Source: Ruminococcus flavefaciens | Lineage (GTDB): Bacteria > Bacillota_A > Clostridia > Oscillospirales > Ruminococcaceae | Length of the DNA: 6,861 nucleotides | Assembly (NCBI GenBank): GCA_004556875.1 | Contig: SFFP01000108.1 | Coordinates: 1 to 6,861, forward strand | Reading direction: 5' to 3' | In this document: positions 1 to 6,095 of the stretch, piece after piece | Layout of the letters: every line of letters starts with the position of its first letter | Numbering within the stretch: position 1 is the first letter of the stretch | Notes under the pieces: generated by a model | What the model saw: only the letters and a program-made list of their open reading frames with translations | Told to the model about the DNA's origin: nothing | Databases searched by the model: none | Program-made: the position numbers and the translations under genes

Positions 1-1040
1 ATATCGTTGTATGTTGCAAATATCATTATTTCAAAGAGAAGCACCATGCCTGCAAGATGAACATATCCCTCATGCTCCGGCTTGATAGGCTTACGGCGTA
101 CAAGCTCAATAAGGCAGAAGAGAAGTCGTCCGCCGTCAAGACCCGGTATCGGAAGAAGATTGAATATTCCAACGTTGATACTGATAAGCGCCATCATATA
201 AAGAAGATTGAATATGGCTTCAGAAATATTTTCCGACTGCTTGGCAGTAGTGCTGATAGCAGAGACAGCTCCTACAGGACCTGATATCTCTTCTTTTTCT
301 ATATTTCCTGTCACCATTTTTTTCAGCGAAAGACCGATTATATGGGTCATTGACATAAAGAAATCTCCCGAGCCTTTGACAACGGTCAATGGATTTTTGT
401 CCTTGTATATAAGGATAAAGTCTCTTCTCTCGGTAGTCTCGTCACCTACACAGAAATATACATCGTCAAATTTTATTCTTTCACCGTCACGCTTTACTAC
501 TACTTTGTGAGGCTTTTTAGCAGCTGCTTCAGGGAAAATATAATTGATATCCATCATGCTGTATATCCTGATACCGTCAATAGATATGAGCTTATCGTTT
601 TCTCTGAGTCCGCATTCATAGCTCTCCGAGTAATATGTCACTGTTCCGTCATCGGCTACATTCATTCCGAATTTATCAATAGTAGTTGTCGGAACGCCGT
701 CCATCATGCAGACAAATATGATTATTGCAATAAATCCGAGAACAAAATTCATGAATGGACCTGCCGCAAGAACCACCATTCTCTTCCAGAGCTTTGCGTT
801 GCGGAAGCTTCTCGGGTCACTGTTTGCAGCGTCCTCGCCCTCCATTGCACAGTAACCGCCAAGCGGCAGTGCTCTGAGTGAATATTTTGTCTCGCCCTTC
901 TGCTTCTGAAGAAGCTTAGGTCCCATTCCAACGGAAAATTCAAGCACTTTGATCCCGCTGAGCTTTGCACATATAAAATGTCCGAACTCATGGACAGTGA
1001 CGATCAGTCCGAAAATAACAATTGCAATTACAATACCCAT
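1..1040 (-). CDS. rseP: RseP-type site-2 zinc metalloprotease (M50), 3' end cut by window
   Basis: Membrane-embedded protease that cuts transmembrane substrates within the bilayer (regulated intramembrane proteolysis; in other bacteria anti-sigma factors and leftover signal peptides). The frame reads unbroken for 346 codons from the ATG at 1040. Visible parts in order: a first membrane helix carrying HEFGH (residues 17-21, zinc ligands H17 and H21, catalytic E18); a second helix with AAGPFMNF (92-99); one extracytoplasmic PDZ-like domain at roughly 130-205; and the C-terminal NLLPIPGLDGGR (294-305), whose D302 should be the third zinc ligand. A last hydrophobic helix runs into the window edge, so only a few residues should be missing. 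AAAGGA lies 7 nt before the start, and the gene begins 28 nt after the dxr stop as the last visible gene of the operon. The specific substrate cannot be told. Confidence 0.95.
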   Translation of the reverse strand, partial: MGIVIAIVIFGLIVTVHEFGHFICAKLSGIKVLEFSVGMGPKLLQKQKGETKYSLRALPLGGYCAMEGEDAANSDPRSFRNAKLWKRMVVLAAGPFMNFVLGFIAIIIFVCMMDGVPTTTIDKFGMNVADDGTVTYYSESYECGLRENDKLISIDGIRIYSMMDINYIFPEAAAKKPHKVVVKRDGERIKFDDVYFCVGDETTERRDFILIYKDKNPLTVVKGSGDFFMSMTHIIGLSLKKMVTGNIEKEEISGPVGAVSAISTTAKQSENISEAIFNLLYMMALISINVGIFNLLPIPGLDGGRLLFCLIELVRRKPIKPEHEGYVHLAGMVLLFEIMIFATYND

Positions 1041-1068
1041 GTATTTATCCTTTCTAAATCGAGAGCCT

Positions 1069-2214
1069 TTATGAGATGTGTTCTCTTACATATGCTCTTG
1101 CAGCCTTGTCGGCAGCCATCACATCATCATAATTTTTAATATTGGATGCAGGGAAATCATCAAGCACTGACGAAACTATCTCGCCTATCTCTATAAATTG
1201 TATCTCATCATTGAGGAAAGCCCTTACCGCCTCTTCGTTTGCGGAATTTACAAGACACGGATAAGCTCCGCCTCTTTTTATGGCTTCGATAGCCGCTGAA
1301 AGGCACTTGAATGTATCGTAATCAGGCTTTTCAAAGGTGAGCTTTCCATAATCCGTAAGTGACAGTCTTCCTGTCGGACAGCTCATACGGTCAGGATAGA
1401 GCAGGGCGTACTGTATCGGTATCTTCATATCAGGTACGCCAAGCTGAGCGATAACGGAATAGTCGTTGTACTCCACAGCCGAATGTACAACACTCTGACG
1501 ATGCACAACTATCTCTATCTGATCCGGAGTAAGATCAAAAAGCCATTTTGCTTCGATGAACTCCAGTCCCTTGTTCATAAGTGTAGCAGAGTCGATGGTT
1601 ATTTTATTCCCCATGTCCCAGTTAGGGTGATGAAGAGCCTGTGCCTTTGTGACTTTTTTCAGCTCTTCATAGCTTCTGCCAAAGAAAGGTCCGCCTGAGG
1701 CTGTGAGGATTATCTTGCTGAGCTGTGAACGCTTATTGCCCTGTAAGCACTGGAATATAGCCGAGTGCTCGCTGTCAACAGGGTATATCCTTACTCCTCT
1801 GTCAGCAGCAGCTTTCATTACAAGCTCACCGCCTGCAACAAGGGTCTCTTTATTTGCAAGGGCAAGGTCTTTTCCTGCTTCAATAGCTGTGAGAGTAGGA
1901 AGAAGTCCAACCATGCCCACAACGGAGTTGAGGACAATGTCAGCTTCATTAAGAGAAGCAAGTGCACAGAGTCCGTCCATTCCCGATAGCAGCTTAACAT
2001 TCATATCGGAAATACGGCTTTTAAGGTCACTGTACTTTGCTTCGTTGTAAATGCAGGCATATGCGGGTTTAAATTTTCTTATCTGCTGCTCAAGAGCTTC
2101 AACGCTGCTGTGAGCAGCAAGAGCTGCCACCTTTATGCCGTGCTTCTCGCAGACCTCAAGGGACTGCGTTCCGATCGAACCTGTCGAACCCAGTATCGAC
2201 ACAGTTTTATCCAT
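1069..2214 (-). CDS. dxr: 1-deoxy-D-xylulose 5-phosphate reductoisomerase
   Basis: Cytosolic enzyme that rearranges and reduces DXP to 2-C-methyl-D-erythritol 4-phosphate with NADPH and a divalent metal, the committed step of the MEP isoprenoid pathway and the target of fosmidomycin. At 381 residues it has normal family length. The N-terminal Rossmann motif is GSTGSIG (residues 9-15), followed by ALANKETLVAGGE (118-130). Expected metal ligands are D147 and E149 in VDSEHSAIFQ and E218 in MNKGLEF. The flexible active-site lid is HHPNWDMG (195-202, with H196 and W199). The protein looks intact. A GGGG-type ribosome site lies about 8 nt before the ATG. The gene sits between cdsA and rseP; together with uppS two genes away, it links isoprenoid precursor supply to carrier-lipid synthesis. 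The gap of about 100 bp to cdsA is the largest inside the operon and carries a hairpin, so dxr and rseP may be expressed at a level different from the genes before them. Confidence 0.97.
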   Translation of the reverse strand: MDKTVSILGSTGSIGTQSLEVCEKHGIKVAALAAHSSVEALEQQIRKFKPAYACIYNEAKYSDLKSRISDMNVKLLSGMDGLCALASLNEADIVLNSVVGMVGLLPTLTAIEAGKDLALANKETLVAGGELVMKAAADRGVRIYPVDSEHSAIFQCLQGNKRSQLSKIILTASGGPFFGRSYEELKKVTKAQALHHPNWDMGNKITIDSATLMNKGLEFIEAKWLFDLTPDQIEIVVHRQSVVHSAVEYNDYSVIAQLGVPDMKIPIQYALLYPDRMSCPTGRLSLTDYGKLTFEKPDYDTFKCLSAAIEAIKRGGAYPCLVNSANEEAVRAFLNDEIQFIEIGEIVSSVLDDFPASNIKNYDDVMAADKAARAYVREHIS

Positions 2215-2252
2215 TATACTTTCCCCTTTTCACGGAAATATCTTCCCGTATG

Positions 2253-2267
2253 ATTTTATGATAAAAT
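2253..2267. repeat. Short AT-rich palindrome upstream of dxr
   Basis: ATTTTAT and ATAAAAT form a perfect 7-bp inverted repeat around a single base. It lies about 40 bp before the dxr start, just beside a TATAAT on the minus strand (2275-2270). It could be an operator for a weak internal promoter or chance in AT-rich sequence. No good -35 box is found 16-18 nt upstream of the TATAAT, so I do not call a promoter. Confidence 0.3.
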
Positions 2268-2281
2268 TCATTATAAAATGC

Positions 2282-2311
2282 GAAATGGACTATTCGTGAA
2301 TAGTCCGTTTC
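2282..2311 (-). promoter_or_regulatory. Intercistronic hairpin between cdsA and dxr
   Basis: A perfect 9-bp inverted repeat, GGACTATTC and GAATAGTCC around 2 nt (2287-2306), is extended outward past one mismatch by four more pairs (GAAA with TTTC). It starts 8 nt after the cdsA stop and about 70 nt before the dxr start. In the minus-strand transcript it is followed by AUUUCGCAUUUUAUAAU. That is U-rich but interrupted, so it could be a leaky terminator, an RNA-processing or stability element, or a protein-binding palindrome. The stem is clear; its role is inference. Confidence 0.6.
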
Positions 2312-2318
2312 AGCAATA

Positions 2319-3197
2319 TCACTGTACACCAAACAAGGTGATGAATACATAGAATGTAGGCAGCACAAAAAGAACGCTGTCAAAGCGATCCATGAGTCCG
2401 CCGTGTCCCGGCATGATCTTGCCGTAGTCCTTGAAGCCTATCTGGCGCTTTACCATAGAAGCCGAAAGATCTCCCACAGTACCGATGACTGCGCAGACTG
2501 CTCCTGTAATGAAAGCGATGACCGCTCTCTTTGCAGTAAAGCCATAATAGCATGAAAATGCCACAGTGTAAACGATAGCCGTTGTAAGGATACCGCCAAC
2601 AAGTCCCTCGATAGTCTTCTTAGGGCTTATCTCAGGGCAAAGCTTATGCTTGCCGAGAGCAACGCCTGTGAAGTAAGCCCCCGTATCAGCTATCCATGCA
2701 CCGCACAGCCCCATTATGAGAAGGAAGAGTCCGTTCTCAGAGTCATAGCGCTCCATGCGCACCATAGTGGTCATAGCCTGCGGCACAAGTATCATTACCG
2801 CAAGTACAAAGAATACCTGCTCATAACGTATCTCCTTGTGCTTTCTCAGCCATGTAATGAACACAACAAAGGCACAGAGCAGTATTATACCGAATACATA
2901 TAAGTTGTAATCATGGGCATAGCGCCACGCCTTGAATTCGTTATGCGGCAGGACAGCAGGTCCGTCCACCGAAAGCTTCGTGAATATACCATAGAGTATC
3001 GGTACGGCAATTCCGCAAGCCTCTGCCGCAATGAGTATGGGCAGACACTTGTGGAGCTTTACTGCACGCAGAAGCTCGAAGAGCATTACTGCGATAATTG
3101 CAGCAACTGCTATGGGCAGAACTATAGTGTCATGGAAGAAAAGCACTGCACCGAGGAGTACAACTCCCACAGCACCTGAAATTATTCGTGTAAGCAT
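2319..3197 (-). CDS. cdsA: Phosphatidate cytidylyltransferase (CDP-diacylglycerol synthase)
   Basis: Integral membrane enzyme that makes CDP-diacylglycerol from phosphatidate and CTP, the branch point for bacterial phospholipids. The 292 residues contain many hydrophobic segments (for example 5-22, 25-45, 52-71, 98-116, 128-145, 155-175). Near the C-terminus lies the complete family signature at 247-273: it opens with SMVKR, passes K256-D257, reaches MPGHGG and closes with D270, R271 and D273. The upstream motif ADTGAYFTG (170-178) is also typical. The ATG overlaps the uppS stop by one base (TAATG), and a strong GGAGGT site lies 5 nt before it inside the last codons of uppS, so the two genes are probably translationally coupled. 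No defect is visible. Confidence 0.96.
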   Translation of the reverse strand: MLTRIISGAVGVVLLGAVLFFHDTIVLPIAVAAIIAVMLFELLRAVKLHKCLPILIAAEACGIAVPILYGIFTKLSVDGPAVLPHNEFKAWRYAHDYNLYVFGIILLCAFVVFITWLRKHKEIRYEQVFFVLAVMILVPQAMTTMVRMERYDSENGLFLLIMGLCGAWIADTGAYFTGVALGKHKLCPEISPKKTIEGLVGGILTTAIVYTVAFSCYYGFTAKRAVIAFITGAVCAVIGTVGDLSASMVKRQIGFKDYGKIMPGHGGLMDRFDSVLFVLPTFYVFITLFGVQ

Positions 3198-3937
3198 TAC
3201 ACACCTCCGAAACGGCGGTGTCTGCTGTCGAAGTCGATAAGAGCCTTGTCAAGCTCGGCAGGAGTAAAATCAGGCCAGAGAACGTCCGTAAAATAATACT
3301 CTGCATAGGCACACTGCCAGATAAGATAGTTTGAAAGTCTCAGCTCGCCGCTGGGACGTATAACAAGGTCTACATCGGGTATTCCCTTTGTATAAAGCTC
3401 GTTTGCTATTGACTGCTCGTTGATGTCTTCGGGACGTATCTCGCCGTTTACAGCCTTCTGTGCGAGTATTCTCGCAGCATGAGCAAGCTCGTCACGGCCG
3501 CCGTAGTTTACAGCCATCATAAGAGTCATCTCGTCATACTTAGCGGTATCCTCTTCAAGCTTTATCATTTTTTCCTGCAAGTCCTCATCAAAGGCGCTCT
3601 TGTCGCCGAGAAAGACCATACGGGTATTCTCGCTGAGGAAGTTTCTTACATCAACGATATAATCACGAAAAAGCTCCATGATAGTATTTACTTCATCGGA
3701 AGGACGCTGCCAGTTCTCAGTGGAAAAAGCATAGAAGCTGATATTTTTCAGTCCGATATCCTTACAGTAGCGAACTATCTTCTTGAAGTTCTTAGCACCC
3801 TCACGATGACCGAATGAACGAGGCAGACCGCGTTTCTTAGCCCATCTGCCGTTTCCGTCCATGATAAAGCCTACGTGCTCGGGAAGTTTCTCGGGCAGCG
3901 TAAGCTCAGTTTTTTCCTTTTTACCGAATAATGCCAT
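3197..3937 (-). CDS. uppS: Undecaprenyl diphosphate synthase (cis-prenyltransferase)
   Basis: Adds isopentenyl units in cis to farnesyl diphosphate to give the C55 lipid that carries peptidoglycan and other wall precursors; a peripheral membrane enzyme. At 246 residues it has the usual length. Key motifs: IMDGNGRWA (25-33, with metal-binding D27), GHREG (43-47), FYAFSTENW (68-76), and the C-terminal substrate block from VIRPSGELR to the ALWPDF-like end at about 192-224, with the diphosphate-binding arginines kept. That block reads IRPSGELRLSN where many homologues have IRTSGEQRLSN, a mild variation. The start follows the frr stop by 10 nt; only a weak GGTGA lies 3 nt before the ATG, so translation may depend on ribosomes arriving from frr. 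The last base of its stop is the first base of cdsA. Confidence 0.97.
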   Translation of the reverse strand: MALFGKKEKTELTLPEKLPEHVGFIMDGNGRWAKKRGLPRSFGHREGAKNFKKIVRYCKDIGLKNISFYAFSTENWQRPSDEVNTIMELFRDYIVDVRNFLSENTRMVFLGDKSAFDEDLQEKMIKLEEDTAKYDEMTLMMAVNYGGRDELAHAARILAQKAVNGEIRPEDINEQSIANELYTKGIPDVDLVIRPSGELRLSNYLIWQCAYAEYYFTDVLWPDFTPAELDKALIDFDSRHRRFGGV

Positions 3938-3947
3938 ATTTCACCAA

Positions 3948-4502
3948 TCAGACTGTCATGATCTCTTTTTCTTTGTCTGCTACCATCTTGTCAACGTCTG
4001 CACACATCTTATCTGTAAGATCCTGTACCTTCTTCTCGCAGTCCTTGAGATCGTCCTCTGTGATCTCTGCGTTCTTCTTCATAGCCTTGTACTTTTCCAT
4101 AGTATCACGTCTGATAGAACGAACAGTTACCTTACACTCTTCGCCGTACTTCTTGATGCTCTTGCAAAGCTCCTTACGGCGATCCTCTGTGAGCTGTGGG
4201 AAAGCAAGACGGATAACGTTGCCGTCGTTTACAGGCTGGATACCGATATCAGATGCCTGGATAGCCTTTTCGATAAGCTTGAGCGTTGACTTGTCCCATG
4301 GCTGGATAACGAGTATTCTTGCCTCTGAAACAGAAACTGCTGCCATCTGGTTTACAGGTGTAGCTGCTCCGTAGTAGTCAACCATAACCTTGTCGAGAAC
4401 GCCGGGATTTGCTCTTCCTGCACGGATAGAAGCAAATTCGTTTCCGAGAGCATTAAGGCTCTTATTCATTTTTTCCTTAGCGATATTAAGCTGTTCTTTC
4501 AT
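3948..4502 (-). CDS. frr: Ribosome recycling factor
   Basis: Cytosolic factor that, with EF-G, splits the post-termination ribosome so subunits can be reused. The 184 residues match the family length of about 185. Family motifs include SIRAGRANPGVLD (25-37), YYGAATPVNQMA (43-54, start of the small domain), ILVIQPWD (about 63-70) and the basic LTEDRRKEL stretch (about 104-112). A charged C-terminal helix rich in Lys, Glu and Asp completes the three-helix bundle. An AAAGGA site lies about 10 nt upstream of the ATG, slightly long. It is 34 nt downstream of pyrH, the conserved pyrH-frr pairing of Firmicutes and many other bacteria. Confidence 0.98.
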   Translation of the reverse strand: MKEQLNIAKEKMNKSLNALGNEFASIRAGRANPGVLDKVMVDYYGAATPVNQMAAVSVSEARILVIQPWDKSTLKLIEKAIQASDIGIQPVNDGNVIRLAFPQLTEDRRKELCKSIKKYGEECKVTVRSIRRDTMEKYKAMKKNAEITEDDLKDCEKKVQDLTDKMCADVDKMVADKEKEIMTV

Positions 4503-4536
4503 AATATAACAGTCCTTTCAGTAAATTATTCGTATT

Positions 4537-5247
4537 TTAGTCTTCGGATACCACTGTACCGATGTTCTTGCCCATTATTGCATCATAAATATTATCCGGA
4601 CGGCTGAGATCGAATACAAGCATCTTCATGTGATTGTCACGGCACATAGCTGCTGCTGTGCTGTCCATAACTCCAAGATCTTCGCCGATGACCTGTGAGA
4701 AAGTAAGGGTATCATACTTCTTTGCATCATCATACTTATGGGGATCTTTGTCGTATACGCCGTCTACAAGAGTTGCCTTGAGAAGAATGTCAGCCTGTAT
4801 CTCTACAGAACGAAGTGCTGCTGCTGTATCTGTGGAGAAGAATGGGTTACCTGTTCCGCAGCCGAATATAACTATTCTGCCCTTGCTGAGGTGTCTTACA
4901 GCTCTGTTGCGGATATAAGGCTCTGCTACCTGTGCCATTGCAATAGCTGTCTGTACACGAACTACACAGCCAAGCGACTCAAGTACATCTGCGAGTGCAA
5001 GTGCATTCATTGTTGTTGCAAGCATACCGATGTGGTCTGCGCGTGTCCTGTCCATAGCTCCGCTGGAACGACCTCTCCAGAAGTTGCCTCCGCCCACTAC
5101 GACTGCTACTTCAGCACCTGCGTCTGCACACTTCTTGATGCTCTTACATATATCAGTAACCACATCATAATTAAGACCTGTCTTATTGTCGCCTGCGAGA
5201 GCTTCGCCGCTGACCTTTAATAATACTCTTTTATACTTTGGTTCCAT
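4537..5247 (-). CDS. pyrH: UMP kinase
   Basis: Phosphorylates UMP to UDP with ATP in the cytosol; hexameric amino-acid-kinase fold, the entry to UTP and CTP. With the ATG at 5247 the protein has 236 residues, the family norm. Motifs: LLKVSGEAL (9-17, ATP-site K11), VVGGGNFWRG (50-59), ADHIGMLAT (70-78, UMP-binding D71), GTGNPFFSTDTAA (131-143) and DGVYDKDP (162-169). A GTG twelve bases further upstream (5259) is also in frame, but GAGGTG at 5257-5252 sits 4 nt before the ATG and overlaps that GTG, so the ATG is the real start. It is the first gene of the operon here; the rpsB-tsf pair that often precedes it is absent, and a promoter lies directly upstream. Confidence 0.97.
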   Translation of the reverse strand: MEPKYKRVLLKVSGEALAGDNKTGLNYDVVTDICKSIKKCADAGAEVAVVVGGGNFWRGRSSGAMDRTRADHIGMLATTMNALALADVLESLGCVVRVQTAIAMAQVAEPYIRNRAVRHLSKGRIVIFGCGTGNPFFSTDTAAALRSVEIQADILLKATLVDGVYDKDPHKYDDAKKYDTLTFSQVIGEDLGVMDSTAAAMCRDNHMKMLVFDLSRPDNIYDAIMGKNIGTVVSED

Positions 5248-5278
5248 ATAGCACCTCACTAAAATTTATCTATAGTTT

Positions 5279-5307
5279 ATTTTACACTAAATTTAAAGAT
5301 ATGTAAA
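5279..5307 (-). promoter_or_regulatory. Sigma-A-type promoter of the pyrH operon
   Basis: On the minus strand TTTACA (5307-5302) and TAAAAT (5284-5279) are separated by exactly 17 nt, each hexamer one base from consensus. Transcription would start near 5272, leaving a leader of about 25 nt with the pyrH ribosome site. Too short a leader for a riboswitch. Confidence 0.7.
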
Positions 5308-5356
5308 GTATATTTTCCGAAAATCCCGAAAAAAAACATAGGAATTTTCATTTTCT

Positions 5357-5384
5357 CCCAATTTATTGGGCATCATAGCTGCCC
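5357..5384. repeat. Overlapping inverted repeats between the divergent promoters
   Basis: The otherwise gene-free 5308-5455 interval holds two inverted repeats sharing the same GGG. CCCAAT pairs with ATTGGG (5357-5362 and 5365-5370). GGGCA pairs with TGCCC (5368-5372 and 5380-5384, 7-nt loop). They lie upstream of both the pyrH and tRNA promoters, so neither transcript should include them; a DNA-binding site or cruciform is more likely than an RNA switch. TTTGTT and AACAAA (5396-5414) form another short AT-rich inverted repeat. I see nothing else in this interval. Confidence 0.4.
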
Positions 5385-5455
5385 AGCACAAATTCTTTGT
5401 TGATTATAAACAAAATTGTTGAAAATTTATTGTCGCAACTTTTTTGATTTTTTTC

Positions 5456-5484
5456 TTGACAACTTCCCCTCATCGTGATATAAT
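5456..5484 (+). promoter_or_regulatory. Perfect consensus promoter of the tRNA-Ser unit
   Basis: TTGACA (5456-5461), a 17-nt spacer and TATAAT (5479-5484) match the sigma-A consensus exactly. A TGA before the -10 box (5476-5478) adds the extended -10 element. The predicted start near 5491 leaves a 5' leader of about 34 nt to be removed by RNase P. Such strength suits a stable-RNA gene. Confidence 0.92.
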
Positions 5485-5524
5485 ATAAAAGCTGAGTCAA
5501 GCAGACACAACAAAATACAAAAAT

Positions 5525-5613
5525 GGAGAGGTATCGAAGCGGTCATAACGAGGCGGTCTTGAAAACCGTTTGACTTAACGGTCACGTGGGTTCGAATCCC
5601 ACCCTCTCCGCCA
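5525..5613 (+). tRNA. tRNA-Ser(UGA)
   Basis: Class II tRNA of 89 nt that decodes UCA and, by wobble, other UCN codons. Acceptor arms GGAGAGG and CCTCTCC pair fully, followed by discriminator G and an encoded CCA (5611-5613). The D stem is TCG/CGA. The anticodon loop is CTTGAAA with anticodon TGA at 5560-5562. A long variable arm (TGAC/GTCA stem) identifies serine, and the T arm is GTGGG-TTCGAAT-CCCAC. A run of seven T follows the CCA but has no hairpin of its own, so read-through to the next tRNA is expected. Confidence 0.97.
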
Positions 5614-5648
5614 ATTTTTTTATCGGTGAGTTTCTCGCTCGTCGGTTT

Positions 5649-5738
5649 GCGGATTTACCCAAGTGGTGAAGGGGCTCCCCTGCTAAGGGAGTAGGTCGGG
5701 AAACCGGCGCGAGAGTTCAAATCTCTCAATCCGCGCCA
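5649..5738 (+). tRNA. tRNA-Ser(GCU)
   Basis: Class II tRNA of 90 nt that reads AGC and AGU codons. Acceptor GCGGATT pairs with AATCCGC, then discriminator G and an encoded CCA (5736-5738). The anticodon stem CTCCC/GGGAG closes the loop CTGCTAA, with anticodon GCT at 5682-5684. The long variable arm CGGGAAACCGG-like stem marks serine, and the T arm is GAGAG-TTCAAAT-CTCTC. It lies 35 nt after tRNA-Ser(UGA) with no promoter between, so both come from one precursor. Confidence 0.97.
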
Positions 5739-5740
5739 TT

Positions 5741-5775
5741 CCTCGCAGAATTTCTGCGAGGTTTTTTCATTTTTA
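5741..5775 (+). terminator. Intrinsic terminator of the tRNA unit
   Basis: CCTCGCAGA and TCTGCGAGG form a perfect 9-bp stem with a 3-nt loop (5741-5761). It is followed directly by six T, a C, an A and five more T. It begins 2 nt after the CCA of tRNA-Ser(GCU) and clearly ends the tRNA transcript on the plus strand. Confidence 0.95.
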
Positions 5776-5802
5776 AAGCTTGTCATAAATTTTTTATTTC
5801 TG

Positions 5803-5869
5803 AATCATAAGAAAAGCCCCTCCATCAGGAAGGGCTTTCTTGGTAGTAGAAGTTCTGTGATTTCTCACA
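5803..5869 (-). ncRNA. Candidate small RNA (about 65 nt), unrecognised
   Basis: This is a minus-strand stretch between a perfect promoter (5903-5875) and a terminator-like hairpin (5841-5810), with no plausible reading frame. From the predicted start at about 5869-5868 the RNA would open with the hairpin UGUGA-GAAA-UCACA, a 5-bp stem capped by a GNRA tetraloop (5869-5856). A single-stranded stretch, GAACUUCUACUACC, follows. It would end in an 11-bp stem, AAAGCCCUUCC with GGAGGGGCUUU, then UCUU. The layout of 5' stem, open middle and 3' terminator is typical of bacterial regulatory RNAs. The pyrimidine-rich segments could in principle pair with ribosome-binding sites. I do not recognise the family, and both ends are inferred from promoter and terminator geometry. 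Alternatives are a remnant promoter or a very short leaderless peptide starting with GTG. Confidence 0.55.
5810..5841 (-). terminator. Terminator-like hairpin of the small RNA, possibly bidirectional
   Basis: On the minus strand AAAGCCCTTCC (5838-5828) pairs with GGAGGGGCTTT (5823-5813) across a TGAT loop, with one G-U wobble. AAG and CTT extend the stem past a bulged U. The tail CTTTTCTT is a moderate U-tract. Read on the plus strand the wobble becomes a C-A mismatch and the tail is CTTTCTT, so the minus strand fits better. It may also act as a back-up stop behind the tRNA terminator. Confidence 0.7.
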
Positions 5870-5874
5870 AGTTT

Positions 5875-5903
5875 ATTATATACTATTTCTCTGTTATTGT
5901 CAA
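5875..5903 (-). promoter_or_regulatory. Perfect consensus promoter reading into the small RNA candidate
   Basis: On the minus strand TTGACA (5903-5898), a 17-nt spacer and TATAAT (5880-5875) match the sigma-A consensus at all twelve positions. No protein gene lies downstream; transcription would run about 65 nt to the hairpin at 5841-5810 and otherwise go antisense to the tRNA genes. A match this exact in an apparently empty interval suggests a functional unit. Confidence 0.8.
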
Positions 5904-5917
5904 GCAAAGATAATAAA

Positions 5918-5992
5918 TTGCCAATGCTTACCTCATTGCAAAACAGCTGCTTTACTGTTCTATTAAAGCAATAGCTTACATTAGCTATGTAA
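5918..5992. repeat. Cluster of inverted repeats upstream of the GH5 gene
   Basis: Several inverted repeats lie side by side in this AT-rich interval. TTGCCAATG with CATTGCAA (5918-5941, one bulged base). TGCTTTA with TAAAGCA (5948-5954 and 5964-5970). The overlapping pair ATAGCT with AGCTAT (5971-5988) and TTACAT with ATGTAA (5976-5992). They lie 100-180 bp before the GH5 start and just upstream of the small-RNA promoter. They could be operators or a decayed mobile element. AT-rich DNA yields some by chance. Confidence 0.35.
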
Positions 5993-6056
5993 TATCTGTT
6001 AGCAGTATATATCATAAATTTATTATTTTTCACATAAAACAACTATATTTTCAAAT

Positions 6057-6072
6057 TATAATATGCTATACT
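6057..6072 (+). promoter_or_regulatory. Possible -10 region of the GH5 gene
   Basis: Two overlapping candidates lie just upstream of the gene: TATAAT (6057-6062), and TATACT (6067-6072) preceded by TGC, an extended -10 form. Neither has a recognisable TTGACA-like box 16-18 nt upstream. An activator-dependent or extended -10 promoter would fit. The leader would be only about 17-27 nt, holding the ribosome site GGGAGG (6081-6086). Confidence 0.4.
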
Positions 6073-6095
6073 TAGATCATGGGAGGCGATGCGAG

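Noticed and set aside
57..1000. Several plus- and minus-strand open frames of 75-124 codons across the rseP region
   Set aside because: They are antisense or out-of-frame shadows of a fully readable rseP frame with catalytic motifs.
2270..2298. Internal promoter for dxr with TATAAT at 2275-2270
   Set aside because: The positions 16-18 nt upstream give no -35 likeness and lie within the hairpin; not strong enough to call.
5247..5259. GTG at 5259 as the pyrH start
   Set aside because: It overlaps the GAGGTG ribosome site that serves the ATG at 5247, and the extra residues are outside the family alignment.
5794..5868. Leaderless GTG-started 24-residue peptide as the product of the minus-strand promoter
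   Set aside because: It would start at the transcript's first bases inside a stable tetraloop hairpin, and its frame crosses the terminator stem. An RNA product explains the structure better, though conservation could revive it.
5794..6042. Minus-strand 82-codon open frame in the intergenic region
   Set aside because: It has no ribosome-binding site, unusual AT-driven composition, and runs through a perfect promoter and a terminator hairpin. Its last 24 codons merely translate the small-RNA candidate.
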